Notes: generated by a model from the letters alone, not told the origin. A stretch of 64,000 nucleotides of DNA from Caldanaerobius fijiensis DSM 17918 (GCF_900129075.1 NZ_FQVH01000001.1:209922-273921), one strand, 5' to 3'. Shown: positions 17,235 to 26,627, counted from the first letter of the stretch. Numbers and translations: made by a program.

Positions 17235-18544
17235 ATTACCACCTTCTCAAATAAGTCATTTTTCTTATCCTGCAAGTATATCATTTTATACTTTTTTTGT
17301 GCCTTTTCCCATTCTTCAACACCCTTTTCGTAGCAGCTGTCGCAGGCATCTGTAGGGATAGTAATAGCGTATACAGTTTCTCCATTTGCATAAGATTGGA
17401 TACACGTAAGGCCTGAACAATGATAACAAACCCACGTCGTTTCTTCCTGATATTCCATGATATTATCAGTATCGTAATATATTCTCCTCTGCCGCCGTAC
17501 AATATCCCTTCCTTTTACATAGCGCTCCCTTAATGCATCCTTTTGTCGCCAATTGTCATAAACTATATCGCAGACCTTCTTTATATAATCCATCTCGCGG
17601 GGTGACTGCTTTGATATCTCTTCCCTGTAATCAGGCTCTTTTATGCCACTAAAATCAAGTCCTGCCATAGCCAGCATAATCCCTAGATTAACATACGGCA
17701 AAGCGCCTTCAATGGAATACCCTCCTTCTAATACCGCAATGTCAGGATCCAATCTCTTATTCAATTCAGCATAACCTCTTGCTGATATAGCCATATTGGT
17801 AATAGGGTCGCTATAATGGTTATCCTGCCCAGCGGAATTTATCACCAGGTCGGGTTTAAATTCCGATAAAACAGGTAGCACCACATGATCGATTACATAT
17901 AAATAACCTTCGTCTGTAGTCCCTGGCGGTAATGGTATGTTTAGTGTATACCCGTAAGCATTGGGACCACCCAGCTCATCAGGAAAACCAGTTCCAGGAT
18001 AAAGCGTCCTGCCATCCTGATGAAGGGATATAAAGAGGGTATTTTTGTCATGCCAGAATATGTCCTGCGTCCCATCGCCATGATGACAATCGGTATCTAC
18101 AATAGCTACTTTCATATTCCCATATTTTCTCCTAATATATTCAATCATAATCGCTTCATTGTTTATAATGCAAAAACCCCTATCACCCCACACTACTCTA
18201 TGGGCATGATGGCCTGGTGGCCTTACGACAGCAAAAGCCTTATCCACTTTCCTCTCCATGACAGCCTCCGCCGCTCTTATGGCTCCACCTGCAGATATAA
18301 GGTGGGATTGCGTTGCCCTCGTTTTTACATCAGGAACGCATATGTGTACGCGGTTTACATCCTTTTCACCTGCAATGTCAGGATTAATCTCCCATATGCC
18401 TTCAATGTCAAAGATGCCTTCTTCCATTATTTGATCGTGAGTATACAACAGCCGCTCTTCTCTCTCTGGATGAGTAGGTGAGATAGCCCAATCATATGCA
18501 GGAAAGAAAACAACTCCCAGGGTATTTTGAGCTTTAAGTACCAC
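17231..18544 (-). CDS. Histone-deacetylase/AcuC-family amidohydrolase with Cys-rich tail
   Basis: A 437-residue zinc deacetylase-fold protein. Catalytic motifs are RPPGHHAH (about 108-115), VDTDCHHGDGTQ (149-160), NSAGQDNHYSD (236-246, where most relatives have GFDAH) and LEGGYS (272-277). A C-terminal extension (about residues 340-437) carries two Cys pairs, CYHCSGLTC and CDSCYEKG, suggesting a zinc knuckle. Bacterial members deacetylate acetoin-pathway proteins, polyamines or other amides. The GTG start overlaps the ogt stop (TAGTG), and the gene overlaps the hydantoinase-like gene by 4 bases. A joint amide-processing role is inference. Confidence 0.8.
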   Translation of the reverse strand: MVLKAQNTLGVVFFPAYDWAISPTHPEREERLLYTHDQIMEEGIFDIEGIWEINPDIAGEKDVNRVHICVPDVKTRATQSHLISAGGAIRAAEAVMERKVDKAFAVVRPPGHHAHRVVWGDRGFCIINNEAIMIEYIRRKYGNMKVAIVDTDCHHGDGTQDIFWHDKNTLFISLHQDGRTLYPGTGFPDELGGPNAYGYTLNIPLPPGTTDEGYLYVIDHVVLPVLSEFKPDLVINSAGQDNHYSDPITNMAISARGYAELNKRLDPDIAVLEGGYSIEGALPYVNLGIMLAMAGLDFSGIKEPDYREEISKQSPREMDYIKKVCDIVYDNWRQKDALRERYVKGRDIVRRQRRIYYDTDNIMEYQEETTWVCYHCSGLTCIQSYANGETVYAITIPTDACDSCYEKGVEEWEKAQKKYKMIYLQDKKNDLFEKVVI

Positions 18545-19029
18545 TACAGCACCACCCCCTCTATCCTCAAAAGTTTCTTTTTTAAATCTATATCATACGC
18601 AAATCCCCCGATAGTCCCATTGCTGTTTATAACCCTGTGGCATGGCACGATTATAGGTACAGGATTGCGATGTACAGCCCCTCCCACAGCCCTACAGGCT
18701 CTAGGACAATGAATGCTTACAGCTATATCCTTGTACGAAACCAATTGTCCATAAGGTACTTTCATGAGGACATCGTATACAGATCTCTGAAAGTCCGTAG
18801 TCACTATGTCAAGGTCCACCTCAAATTTTTTGAGAGCACCGTTAAAATAGTCATTTAATTGCCTCGCCACTTCTAAATTTTTAGATTCATCGTACTTCCA
18901 TTCTTTTCCCCTACCTTCAAGCCATTTTCTAAACTCATCACTGTCAAAACTTATTTTAGAGAGCCCTTTTGAGCTGGATGCAATATAGATTTTACCTATA
19001 ACAGTCTCCATCGTTGAAATAAAGAACAT
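18544..19029 (-). CDS. ogt: Methylated-DNA--protein-cysteine methyltransferase
   Basis: A suicide DNA-repair protein that takes the methyl group from O6-methylguanine onto its own Cys. The 161-residue length is normal. The active site IIVPCHRVINSNGTIGGF is present near residue 128. The helix-turn-helix segment VYDVLMKVPYGQLVSYKDIA and the arginine finger in CPRACRAVGGAVHRNP are also visible. It is first in a tight three-gene unit with the HDAC-like and hydantoinase-like genes. Confidence 0.93.
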   Translation of the reverse strand: MFFISTMETVIGKIYIASSSKGLSKISFDSDEFRKWLEGRGKEWKYDESKNLEVARQLNDYFNGALKKFEVDLDIVTTDFQRSVYDVLMKVPYGQLVSYKDIAVSIHCPRACRAVGGAVHRNPVPIIVPCHRVINSNGTIGGFAYDIDLKKKLLRIEGVVL

Positions 19030-19115
19030 CTTATCACACCTTATAAATTATTTCTACTTAATACTATATATCCTTTATCGTTAGAATACAATAGATGATT
19101 CTAATATGAAATATG

Positions 19116-19159
19116 TTGACAAAACAATTAATTAATATTACTATACTAAATAGTAATAT
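19116..19159 (+). promoter_or_regulatory. Promoter and palindromic operator of the zur-znu operon
   Basis: TTGACA (19116-19121) and TACTAT (19139-19144) are 17 bases apart. The -10 lies inside a perfect inverted repeat, ATATTACTAT / ATAGTAATAT, with a 5-base spacer (19135-19159). This is the form expected of a Fur-family operator, so binding by the adjacent regulator should block the promoter. Confidence 0.85.
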
Positions 19160-19182
19160 ATTCTTATTTAAGAGGTGATATT

Positions 19183-19596
19183 ATGACAAAAGAGGAGGCC
19201 GTTAGCTGTTTAAAAAATCATCATTACAAGTTAACGCCTCAAAGGGAAATTTTAATTGATATCTTTTTACAGGTAGACGGCTACATTCCCGTAAAAGATG
19301 TATATGAAAGGGTCAAAGAGATATTCCCACAAATAAGTCTGGATACGGTGTATCGAAATCTGCAGTTGTTATGCGATATCAATATATTAAATTCCACAAG
19401 TATTGGGAATAATACCCTCTATGAAATGAAAAAGAGTATTCACTCTCATACATTACAGTGCGTTAAATGTGGTAATTCTTTCGAGTTGCAGATATGCCCT
19501 TTAGACTATTGCGTAAATAATCTAGATGATTTTAAAATTTTAGATCATAAATTAGAAATCTATGGTATTTGCAAAAAATGCCAGTCAAACAATTGA
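19183..19596 (+). CDS. zur: Fur-family transcriptional regulator, probably zinc-responsive (Zur)
   Basis: A 137-residue metal-dependent repressor. The winged helix spans YKLTPQREILIDIFLQ and PQISLDTVYRNLQLLCD. The structural zinc site is made by LQCVKCGNSF and ICKKCQ, and HSHTLQC supplies sensing-site histidines. It is followed 15 bases later by a metal ABC transporter operon and preceded by a palindrome, so it very likely represses its own operon. Zinc rather than manganese or iron is inferred from the transporter type. Start ATG follows GAGGTGAT. Confidence 0.88.
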   Translation: MTKEEAVSCLKNHHYKLTPQREILIDIFLQVDGYIPVKDVYERVKEIFPQISLDTVYRNLQLLCDINILNSTSIGNNTLYEMKKSIHSHTLQCVKCGNSFELQICPLDYCVNNLDDFKILDHKLEIYGICKKCQSNN

Positions 19597-19611
19597 CGCG
19601 GAGGTATTAAT

Positions 19612-20490
19612 ATGAAAAAAGTTGTTCTCGTATTGTTATTAGTAGCTGTGTTAATGTTATCTGCGGCATGTAATAAAAATGCAGAAAATGTTAGTGGCAA
19701 AAAAATCGTATATACGACAATATATCCGCTTTATGACTTCACACAAAAGATAGCTGGAAATAAATTAAGCGTAAAAAACATTATCCCTCCTGGCGTTGAA
19801 CCCCACGAGTGGGAACCCACCACAAAAAATGTAGCTGAAATGTCAAATGCCAGCCTTGTACTGTACATTGGCCTCGATTTAGATTCATGGGCTGTAAAAG
19901 CACAAAATGGATCTCAAACAAAGTTTATAAATGTATCTAAGGGGGTCCCATTAATAAAAGAAGGCAACGCTATAAATCCCCACATATGGCTTTCTCCCAG
20001 TAGAGCTATAATAATAGCCAGAAATATAAAAGACGCATTGATATCTATTGATAATAAAAACAAAGCGTATTACGAAAAAAATTATGAAAACATAAAAAAT
20101 CAACTGCAAAAACTGAACAAGGATTATTCTGAAGAACTTAAAAACACCTCAAAAAAGTCTTTTATCGTATATCACTCAGCGTTTGATTATTTGGCACAAG
20201 ATTACGGGCTAAAGCAAATATCATTGACAGGTCTAAGCGATGAACAAGAGCCTTCTCCATCCAGAGTGGCTTACGTAATGGATTATATAAAGAAAAACAA
20301 AATCAAGTATATATTCACAGAACCTCTGACATCCCCTAAAGCTATAAAAACCATCGCAGCAGATACTCATGTTCAAGTGCTTCCACTTAATACTATAGAG
20401 GGTTTAACGCAAAGTGAAATAAAAGAAGGTAAAGATTATTTTTCGCTTATGAGAGAAAATTTAAATAACCTAAAAAAAGCACTGGAGTGA
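19612..20490 (+). CDS. znuA: Zinc/metal ABC transporter substrate-binding lipoprotein
   Basis: A 292-residue lipoprotein with signal sequence MKKVVLVLLLVAVLMLSAAC and lipobox LSAAC. It belongs to the cluster A-I (ZnuA/TroA) family. Metal ligands appear in VEPHEWEPTTKN, NPHIWLSPSRA, and VYHSAFDYLAQDYG; the final acidic ligand is probably in TIEG. The His-rich loop of Gram-negative ZnuA is absent, as is usual in Firmicutes. It captures metal outside the membrane and hands it to ZnuB. The stop overlaps the ABC ATPase start. Confidence 0.9.
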   Translation: MKKVVLVLLLVAVLMLSAACNKNAENVSGKKIVYTTIYPLYDFTQKIAGNKLSVKNIIPPGVEPHEWEPTTKNVAEMSNASLVLYIGLDLDSWAVKAQNGSQTKFINVSKGVPLIKEGNAINPHIWLSPSRAIIIARNIKDALISIDNKNKAYYEKNYENIKNQLQKLNKDYSEELKNTSKKSFIVYHSAFDYLAQDYGLKQISLTGLSDEQEPSPSRVAYVMDYIKKNKIKYIFTEPLTSPKAIKTIAADTHVQVLPLNTIEGLTQSEIKEGKDYFSLMRENLNNLKKALE

Positions 20491-21254
20491 TGGCTGTGGA
20501 AAATATCATCGAAGTCAAAAACGTCAGTTTTTCCTATGGACAAAACCAGGTATTAAATGATGTGTCTCTTACAATTAAAAAAGGAGAATTTATCGGCGTG
20601 ATAGGTCCCAATGGCTCTGGTAAAAGTACCCTTATGAACCTGATTATAGGTAAGCTCAAAGCCTCTCGGGGTCAAATATATATATTTGGCGAAAGCATAG
20701 ATAAACTCAAGCAAAAACATCTAATAGGTTACGTGCCCCAGAGGTCTTTTTCTTTTAATTTATCATTTCCGGCCACAGTATTTGAAGTGGTGATGATGGG
20801 CCTTTACGCCAGCATTGGATTATTTAAGAAGCCAGGAGCTATACATCGTGAAAAAGTCCATGATGCTCTCAAAATCGTAGATATGTATGAACACAAGGAC
20901 ACACTTATAGGAAATCTTTCAGGGGGGCAGATGCAACGGGTATTTATAGCCAGATCTATCGTATCTGACCCACAGATCTTAATTCTAGACGAACCAACAG
21001 TCGGCATCGATGCCAGATCCGAAAAAAACCTTTTTGATCTCTTAGAAAAACTGAACAAAGCAGGTATAACGATTATAATGGTAACCCATGATATCATGGC
21101 AATCACAGAAAAGGTAAGCAGAATTATATGCCTCTCAGGCGGAAAAGTAAACGAACACTGTACAGCTATTGACTTGCTGGAGGCAGGGGCTTCGGATTTA
21201 TACGGATACCCTGTAAAATTAGAAAAACACGAACACGGTGGTGAAAAATTGTGA
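20490..21254 (+). CDS. znuC: Zinc/metal ABC transporter ATP-binding protein
   Basis: A 254-residue ABC ATPase: Walker A GPNGSGKSTLMN, Q-loop GYVPQRS, signature LSGGQMQRVFIARS, Walker B ILILDEPTVGID and H-loop VTHD. It powers the permease ZnuB. Three starts are close together (GTG 20487, ATG 20490, GTG 20496); the ATG shares bases with the znuA stop, while the GTG at 20496 has the better distance to GGAG, so the exact N-terminus is uncertain. The 3' end overlaps znuB by 4 bases. Confidence 0.93.
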   Translation: MAVENIIEVKNVSFSYGQNQVLNDVSLTIKKGEFIGVIGPNGSGKSTLMNLIIGKLKASRGQIYIFGESIDKLKQKHLIGYVPQRSFSFNLSFPATVFEVVMMGLYASIGLFKKPGAIHREKVHDALKIVDMYEHKDTLIGNLSGGQMQRVFIARSIVSDPQILILDEPTVGIDARSEKNLFDLLEKLNKAGITIIMVTHDIMAITEKVSRIICLSGGKVNEHCTAIDLLEAGASDLYGYPVKLEKHEHGGEKL

Positions 21255-22048
21255 GCATATTTTCTTATGATTTTATGATAAGGGCCTTTATAGCCGGGGC
21301 AATTATTTCAATAATAGCTCCCCTTGTGGGTAATTATCTGGTATTGAGGCGTTTATCTCAGATGGGCGACACCCTGTCCCATGTAGCCCTAGCTGGCATA
21401 GCCGGCGGGATGCTATTGGGTACAAATCCAACTATAAGCTCAGTGATATTCGTTTTACTTTCATCCTTTGGAATAGAAAAGTTGAGAAAATCATACTTCA
21501 GATATTCAGAAATATCCATAGCTGTGGTTATGTCAGGTGGGATAGCCCTGGCAGTGTTGCTTTTAAGCCTAGCAGGAAGCCGGGCCACAAACGTAGTGAG
21601 CTATTTATGGGGCAGCATCATTTCTGTGACCACCGCTGATATTAAAATTATAATAGTACTGGGTATCGTGGTAGTTATAACAATAGTTTTAATATACAAA
21701 GAACTGCTTTACATAGCTTTCGACGAAGAAGCAGCAGGCGTATCAGGTATACCTATAAGCACTATAAATATGGTATTTACTATACTAGTCTCCATCACCA
21801 TCGCGGTCTCAATGAAGATAGTAGGTGCGCTTCTGGTATCAGCTCTCATGGTAATACCTCCTGCTGCCAGTCTTAAAATTGCCAAGAGTTTTAAACAGAC
21901 ATTGTTTTATTCCATACTGTTTTCATTCATATCAGTATTCGTTGGTATAATAGTATCCTACTATTTAAATCTATCACCAGGTGGTACTATTGTAGCAATC
22001 GCTCTTTTGATTTTAGGTTTTACAAACATATTAAAGCCCCGTCTTTGA
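21251..22048 (+). CDS. znuB: Zinc/metal ABC transporter permease
   Basis: A 265-residue membrane protein with about eight hydrophobic segments. It is of the ABC-3 family: APLVGNYLVLRRLSQMGDTL and SHVALAGIAGGM near the start, and GALLVSALMVIPPAAS, the typical conserved loop, near residue 200. It starts with GTG within the end of znuC, so the three transporter genes are coupled. A terminator follows at once. Confidence 0.93.
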   Translation: MSIFSYDFMIRAFIAGAIISIIAPLVGNYLVLRRLSQMGDTLSHVALAGIAGGMLLGTNPTISSVIFVLLSSFGIEKLRKSYFRYSEISIAVVMSGGIALAVLLLSLAGSRATNVVSYLWGSIISVTTADIKIIIVLGIVVVITIVLIYKELLYIAFDEEAAGVSGIPISTINMVFTILVSITIAVSMKIVGALLVSALMVIPPAASLKIAKSFKQTLFYSILFSFISVFVGIIVSYYLNLSPGGTIVAIALLILGFTNILKPRL

Positions 22049-22070
22049 GAAAACTAGGGGTTTTATTTTA
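22033..22070 (+). terminator. Terminator of the zur-znuACB operon
   Basis: Arms AAAGCCCC and GGGGTTTT pair around a 16-base loop that contains the znuB stop, followed by TTTTATTTTA. Confidence 0.7.
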
Positions 22071-22079
22071 TATTCCCAC

Positions 22080-23234
22080 CTATCGCTCGTACACTATCTG
22101 ACCGTTTATAATAGAATAAACACACCTGGTTTTTATTTCCAGAGGATCTCCATCAAATATAGCAATATCTGCATCTTTGCCCTCTTGGATACTGCCTACT
22201 CGATCATCTATCCCGATTATCCTGGCAGGATTTATGGTGATGGCCTTTAGAGCCTCGTAATAGTCCATGCCTTCTCTTACCGCCAGACCAGCACACAAAG
22301 GCAGGTACTGTATGGGTATCACCGGATGATCCGTCATAAGAGCTACTGTAACACCGGCTTTAGCAAGGATGCCCGGCGTCTTAAACGTAAGGTTTCTCAG
22401 CTCTACTTTCGACCTCTCCGAAAGGGATGGACCTACTATGGCCGGATACCCTTCTTTCTTCAGATCCTCTGCTATAAGGTGTCCTTCAGTGCAGTGATCC
22501 AGCGTCAATTTGACATTAAACTCCTTGGCTATCCTTATAGCGGTGAATATATCGTCAGCCCTGTGAGCGTGGGCTTTTAATGGGATTTCCCTTTTTAACA
22601 CTTTTATAAGCACCTCTAATCCCAGGTCCCGCTCAGGCTTTTTATCAGGATCTTCCTTACCGTGCTCCAGTTTTTCCATATACTCCTGCGCCTCTATAAG
22701 CTGCTGCCTCAACAACGCCGCAATAGCCATTCTGGTAGTGGGCATTTTCTTGTGATCATTGTAAACAGATTTGGGGTTTTCTCCAAAGGCCACCTTAACC
22801 GCCACAGGCTCTTTGATGATCATATCATCAACCCTGTGACCATAGGTCTTCATGGCAACAAACTGCCCTCCTATGACATTGGCACTGCCAGGCCCAGTTA
22901 CCACAGAGGTTATGCCCGCTTCCCTGGCCTCCTGGAAATTGCGATCCATGGGGTTTATGCCATCAATGGCCCTGAGCTCAGGAGTTACAGGTTCTGTAGC
23001 TTCATTGCCATCAGCCCCTTCAAAACCCACTGCGTCCTCCCACATACCTATGTGGCAGTGAGCATCTATGATGCCTGGCATGACAATCATTCCCTCAGCA
23101 TCAATGACTTTGGCACCAGGCGCAGACAGATCTTTACCAACTTTTACGATCTTTTGGCCATCAATTAGTACGTCGCCGCACTCATAGTCCTCACCTGACA
23201 TGGTATAAATCCTTCCGTTTTTGATAAGAAGCAA
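22080..23234 (-). CDS. Amidohydrolase-superfamily protein
   Basis: A 384-residue metal-dependent hydrolase of imidazolonepropionase/aryldialkylphosphatase-like shape. The metal-binding HxH is in GIIDAHCHIGMWED, later ligands are in PLKAHAHRADD and LTDHPVIP, and the C-terminal beta domain returns in GSIQEGKDADIAIFDGDPLE. The substrate is unknown. A TTG start at 23234 is chosen because GGGAGGAGGAG precedes it by the right distance; the GTG upstream lies inside that site. It follows tex by 20 bases and is last in a three-gene unit. Confidence 0.83.
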   Translation of the reverse strand: MLLIKNGRIYTMSGEDYECGDVLIDGQKIVKVGKDLSAPGAKVIDAEGMIVMPGIIDAHCHIGMWEDAVGFEGADGNEATEPVTPELRAIDGINPMDRNFQEAREAGITSVVTGPGSANVIGGQFVAMKTYGHRVDDMIIKEPVAVKVAFGENPKSVYNDHKKMPTTRMAIAALLRQQLIEAQEYMEKLEHGKEDPDKKPERDLGLEVLIKVLKREIPLKAHAHRADDIFTAIRIAKEFNVKLTLDHCTEGHLIAEDLKKEGYPAIVGPSLSERSKVELRNLTFKTPGILAKAGVTVALMTDHPVIPIQYLPLCAGLAVREGMDYYEALKAITINPARIIGIDDRVGSIQEGKDADIAIFDGDPLEIKTRCVYSIINGQIVYER

Positions 23235-23254
23235 TTTCTCTCCTCCTCCCACAT

Positions 23255-25402
23255 TTATATTCCTCTCATAGACAGAGAAATCCTGTTGCGCTTTAAATCC
23301 ACATCCAGCACCCTTACCTTCACGATGTCCCCTACAGAAAGGACATCCAGCGGGTGTTTTACGAATTTATCGCTTATCTCCGATATGTGAATAAGGCCAT
23401 CCTGATGGACACCGATGTCCACAAAAGCCCCAAAGTCCACCACATTTCTTACGGTACCCGTCAGCACCATACCAGGTCTCAGTTGTTCGATGGTCATAAC
23501 CTCTTTATGAAATATAGGCGGTGGCAATTCATCCCTGGGGTCTCTACCCGGTTTGGCCATCTCGTTTAATATATCGCTTAAAGTAGGAACACCTATGCCT
23601 AGCTTCTGTGCTAGATCTTCTATGTCCTGTCTTTTAGCGTCATTAGCGATTTCCTGCAACTTCTTCTCATCTAAATCCTTCATCCTGTAGCCATACAGTG
23701 CCACGAGGTTTTCAACCACCCCATAAGATTCAGGATGAACCGCTGTATTGTCCAGAATATTTTCACCCCCAGGTATTCTCAAAAACCCTGCGCATTGCTC
23801 AAAGGTCTTATCTCCTAGCCTTTTCACGGACTTTAGCTGTTCTCTCGAAGTAAAAGCCCCTATCTCAGATCGATATTCCACAATAGCCTTTGCCAGCGCA
23901 GGTGTTATCCCTGACACATATCTTAAAAGAGAATAAGACGCAGTATTCAGGTCAACTCCCACGCTGTTCACACAATCTTCGACCACCCCATTTAAAGCTT
24001 CTTCCAGCTTTTTTTGATTTACATCGTGCTGATACTGTCCTACTCCTATAGATTTAGGATCTATTTTCACCAATTCTGCCAGCGGATCCTGAAGCCTTCT
24101 GGCTATAGATATAGCTCCCCTCAATGAGACATTGATGTCAGGAAACTCTTCCGTGCCCAACTTTGATGCTGAATAAACCGACGCTCCTGCCTCACTCACA
24201 ATACAGTATTTTACATCTCTATCCAGTTCTGATATCAGCTCAGATATAAAAAGCTCGCTTTCTCTGGATGCCGTCCCATTCCCTAAAGATATGATATCAA
24301 CACCATATTTGTAAATCAATTCTTTTAAAATCTGCTTTGCACTTTCGGTTTCGTTTTGCGGCGGCGTGGGATAAACCGTAGCTGTATCCAGGAGTTTACC
24401 GGTTTCATCTACTACCGCTATCTTGCATCCGGTCCTGTAAGCGGGATCAAAGCCCATGACTACCTTTCCTTTTACAGGAGGCTGCAGTAAAAGTCTTCTC
24501 AGATTTTCTCTAAATACCTTTATAGCCTGTTCTTCGGCCTTCTCCGTGAGCTGGGACCTTATATCCCTTTCTACTGAGGAAGCTATAAGCCTTTTATAGG
24601 CATCTTCACAGGCTTTTTCTAAATAGCCTCGGGATATACTGTCTCCTTTTACGATGCGCTTCTTTATCATGTCGATGAGCTTCTCTTCGTCCACCTGTAT
24701 CTTTACAGACAGATAACCTTCTTTTTCTCCACGGTTTATAGCTAAAATCCTGTGTGATACGATGCTAAATACCTTCTCACTGTAATCATAATACATATCA
24801 TAAGGGGAACCTTCATCTTTTTGCCCTTTTGTAACTATCAATCCTTCCTTATATGTAACCGACCTTATAAGCCTTACGATGTCAGCATCATCGGATATAT
24901 TCTCTGCTATTATGTCTATAGCACCGGCTATTGCCTCCTCTGCGCTGTTTACACCTTTTTCAGAATCTATATACTTCTCAGCTTCTTTTATCACATCACC
25001 TGAAGCCCTCTGTTCCATGAGAAAAACAGCCAAAGGTTCTAATCCCTTTTCTTTAGCGACGGTAGCCCTGGTCCTGCGCTTGGGCCTGTAAGGCTTGTAG
25101 AGGTCCTCTACCTCCTGAAGGGTTACACAAGATAATATTTTTTCTTTAAGCTCATCGGTGAGTTTACCCTGTTCATCGATAAGCCTTATGACGTCCTGTT
25201 TTCTCTGCTCTAAATTTCTTAAATAAGTAAGCCTATCGTAAAAATCCCTCAATACCTCGTCGCTCAGGTTACCTGTGACTTCTTTTCTGTACCTGGCTAT
25301 AAAGGGAATGGTATTTCCCTCATCTATGAGCTTTATAGTATTGACAACCTGAAATTCTTTTAATTTAAACTCATCGCACAACAGCTGCACAATCAAATCC
25401 AT
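23255..25402 (-). CDS. tex: Tex-family S1 RNA-binding protein
   Basis: A transcription accessory protein of 715 residues, normal for Tex. In order: helical N-domain (IPFIARYRKEVTGNL, LYKPYRPKRRTRATVAKEKG), YqgF/RNase H-like domain (VMGFDPAYRTGCKIAVVD), helix-hairpin-helix units (VGVDLNTASYSLLRYVSGI and ALAKAIVEYRSEIGAF), and a C-terminal S1 domain (GTVRNVVDFGAFVDIGVHQD). It binds nucleic acid and is linked to RNA polymerase in other bacteria. The ribosome site before the ATG is weak. Confidence 0.95.
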   Translation of the reverse strand: MDLIVQLLCDEFKLKEFQVVNTIKLIDEGNTIPFIARYRKEVTGNLSDEVLRDFYDRLTYLRNLEQRKQDVIRLIDEQGKLTDELKEKILSCVTLQEVEDLYKPYRPKRRTRATVAKEKGLEPLAVFLMEQRASGDVIKEAEKYIDSEKGVNSAEEAIAGAIDIIAENISDDADIVRLIRSVTYKEGLIVTKGQKDEGSPYDMYYDYSEKVFSIVSHRILAINRGEKEGYLSVKIQVDEEKLIDMIKKRIVKGDSISRGYLEKACEDAYKRLIASSVERDIRSQLTEKAEEQAIKVFRENLRRLLLQPPVKGKVVMGFDPAYRTGCKIAVVDETGKLLDTATVYPTPPQNETESAKQILKELIYKYGVDIISLGNGTASRESELFISELISELDRDVKYCIVSEAGASVYSASKLGTEEFPDINVSLRGAISIARRLQDPLAELVKIDPKSIGVGQYQHDVNQKKLEEALNGVVEDCVNSVGVDLNTASYSLLRYVSGITPALAKAIVEYRSEIGAFTSREQLKSVKRLGDKTFEQCAGFLRIPGGENILDNTAVHPESYGVVENLVALYGYRMKDLDEKKLQEIANDAKRQDIEDLAQKLGIGVPTLSDILNEMAKPGRDPRDELPPPIFHKEVMTIEQLRPGMVLTGTVRNVVDFGAFVDIGVHQDGLIHISEISDKFVKHPLDVLSVGDIVKVRVLDVDLKRNRISLSMRGI

Positions 25403-25415
25403 AGCCAATACCCCA

Positions 25416-26489
25416 TTACACCAGTTGTCTCATTTTGTTTCTTACCGCTTCTCCTACCTGCTGCGTAGTAGCTTTCCCACCAAGGTCGGCTGTGAGATAA
25501 GTTCCCTCTTCTGTTACGGCCTCCATGGCTTTAAATACCAATCTTGCAGCATCGCTTTCACCTAAGAAATCCAGCATCATTGATGCAGTCCATATGGCTC
25601 CTATAGGATTTGCTATGCCTTTGCCCGCTATATCTGGAGCAGAACCGTGCACAGGCTCAAACATAGAGGGGTACTTCTTCTCAGGGTTTATATTAGCGCT
25701 GGGCGCGATGCCTATGCTGCCCTGCATGGCAGAACCCAGGTCTGTAAGAATATCGCCAAACAGGTTGGACGCCACCACCACGTCTATCTGCTCAGGTTTT
25801 AATATGAAATAGCCCGCCAGGGCGTCGACGTGCATCAGCCTTGCAGTCACATCAGGATAATCTTTTGCCACTTCGTTAAATACCCTATCCCAGAACACCA
25901 TGCTGTAGTTCAGCGCATTGGATTTAGTAGCTGATATAAGGCTCTTTTTACCACCTCTTTTCCTGGCCAGCTCAAAAGCGTATCTTATAACTCTTTCAGT
26001 ACCTACTCGCGTAAATATAGAGGTTTGAATAGCAGTCTCAGATGGGGTCCCTTGATGAACAATTCCACCGGCACCAGAATACTCCCCTTCTACGTTCTCC
26101 CTTACAACCACAAAATCTATGTCTTCAGGTCCTTTCCTCAAAGGGCTCTGGATACCTTTCAACAGCTTAATCGGTCTCAAATTTATGTACTCATCAAATT
26201 CCTTTCTTATAGGCAATAATAGTCCCCAGAGGGATATGTGATCAGGCACTCCGGGAAATCCCACAGCTCCCAGGTATATGGCCTCGTGATCTTTCAATAT
26301 ATCAAGGCCGTCCTCCGGCATCATCCTGCCTGTTTTCAGATAATACTCGCAGCTCCAGGGCAGGTGAGTGTACTCCACATCAAAGCCACCCGTCAATTCC
26401 TTTGCGGTATCTATTACTTTTATTCCTTCATTTATCACATCAACGCCGATACCATCACCAGGTATCACCGCTATCCTGTGTTTATTCAT
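25416..26489 (-). CDS. Isocitrate/isopropylmalate-family dehydrogenase, tartrate/D-malate type
   Basis: A 357-residue NAD-dependent beta-decarboxylating dehydrogenase. Family motifs are IPGDGIGVDVINEG, the metal site VVASNLFGDILTDL and the nucleotide region MFEPVHGSAPDIAGKGIANP. Against a leuB role, no leuACD genes are present. The segment HLPWSCEYYLKTGRMMP and GVPDHISLWGLLLPIR match tartrate dehydrogenase/D-malate dehydrogenase proteins. The most likely substrates are tartrate, D-malate or a related 2-hydroxy dicarboxylate. It is the first gene of a unit with tex and the amidohydrolase. Confidence 0.8.
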   Translation of the reverse strand: MNKHRIAVIPGDGIGVDVINEGIKVIDTAKELTGGFDVEYTHLPWSCEYYLKTGRMMPEDGLDILKDHEAIYLGAVGFPGVPDHISLWGLLLPIRKEFDEYINLRPIKLLKGIQSPLRKGPEDIDFVVVRENVEGEYSGAGGIVHQGTPSETAIQTSIFTRVGTERVIRYAFELARKRGGKKSLISATKSNALNYSMVFWDRVFNEVAKDYPDVTARLMHVDALAGYFILKPEQIDVVVASNLFGDILTDLGSAMQGSIGIAPSANINPEKKYPSMFEPVHGSAPDIAGKGIANPIGAIWTASMMLDFLGESDAARLVFKAMEAVTEEGTYLTADLGGKATTQQVGEAVRNKMRQLV

Positions 26490-26574
26490 ATCAGTTTACT
26501 CCTTCCCAATTTATTAACCTTATGATGGATATGCAATTTTACATTAAAATCACAATCATATTATATAATAAAAA

Positions 26575-26609
26575 AATAAAACTGGCAAAGAACTCTTATC
26601 TATGCCAGC
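26575..26609 (-). terminator. Terminator after sspI
   Basis: Arms CTGGCA and TGCCAG enclose about 15 bases, followed on the minus strand by TTTTATTTTTTTA. It lies 20 bases beyond the sspI stop. Confidence 0.65.
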
Positions 26610-26627
26610 TTAAACAATTTCTATTGA

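Noticed and set aside
25416..26489. Assignment as 3-isopropylmalate dehydrogenase (leuB)
   Set aside because: No leuA, leuC or leuD gene is near, and the substrate segment fits tartrate/D-malate dehydrogenases better.
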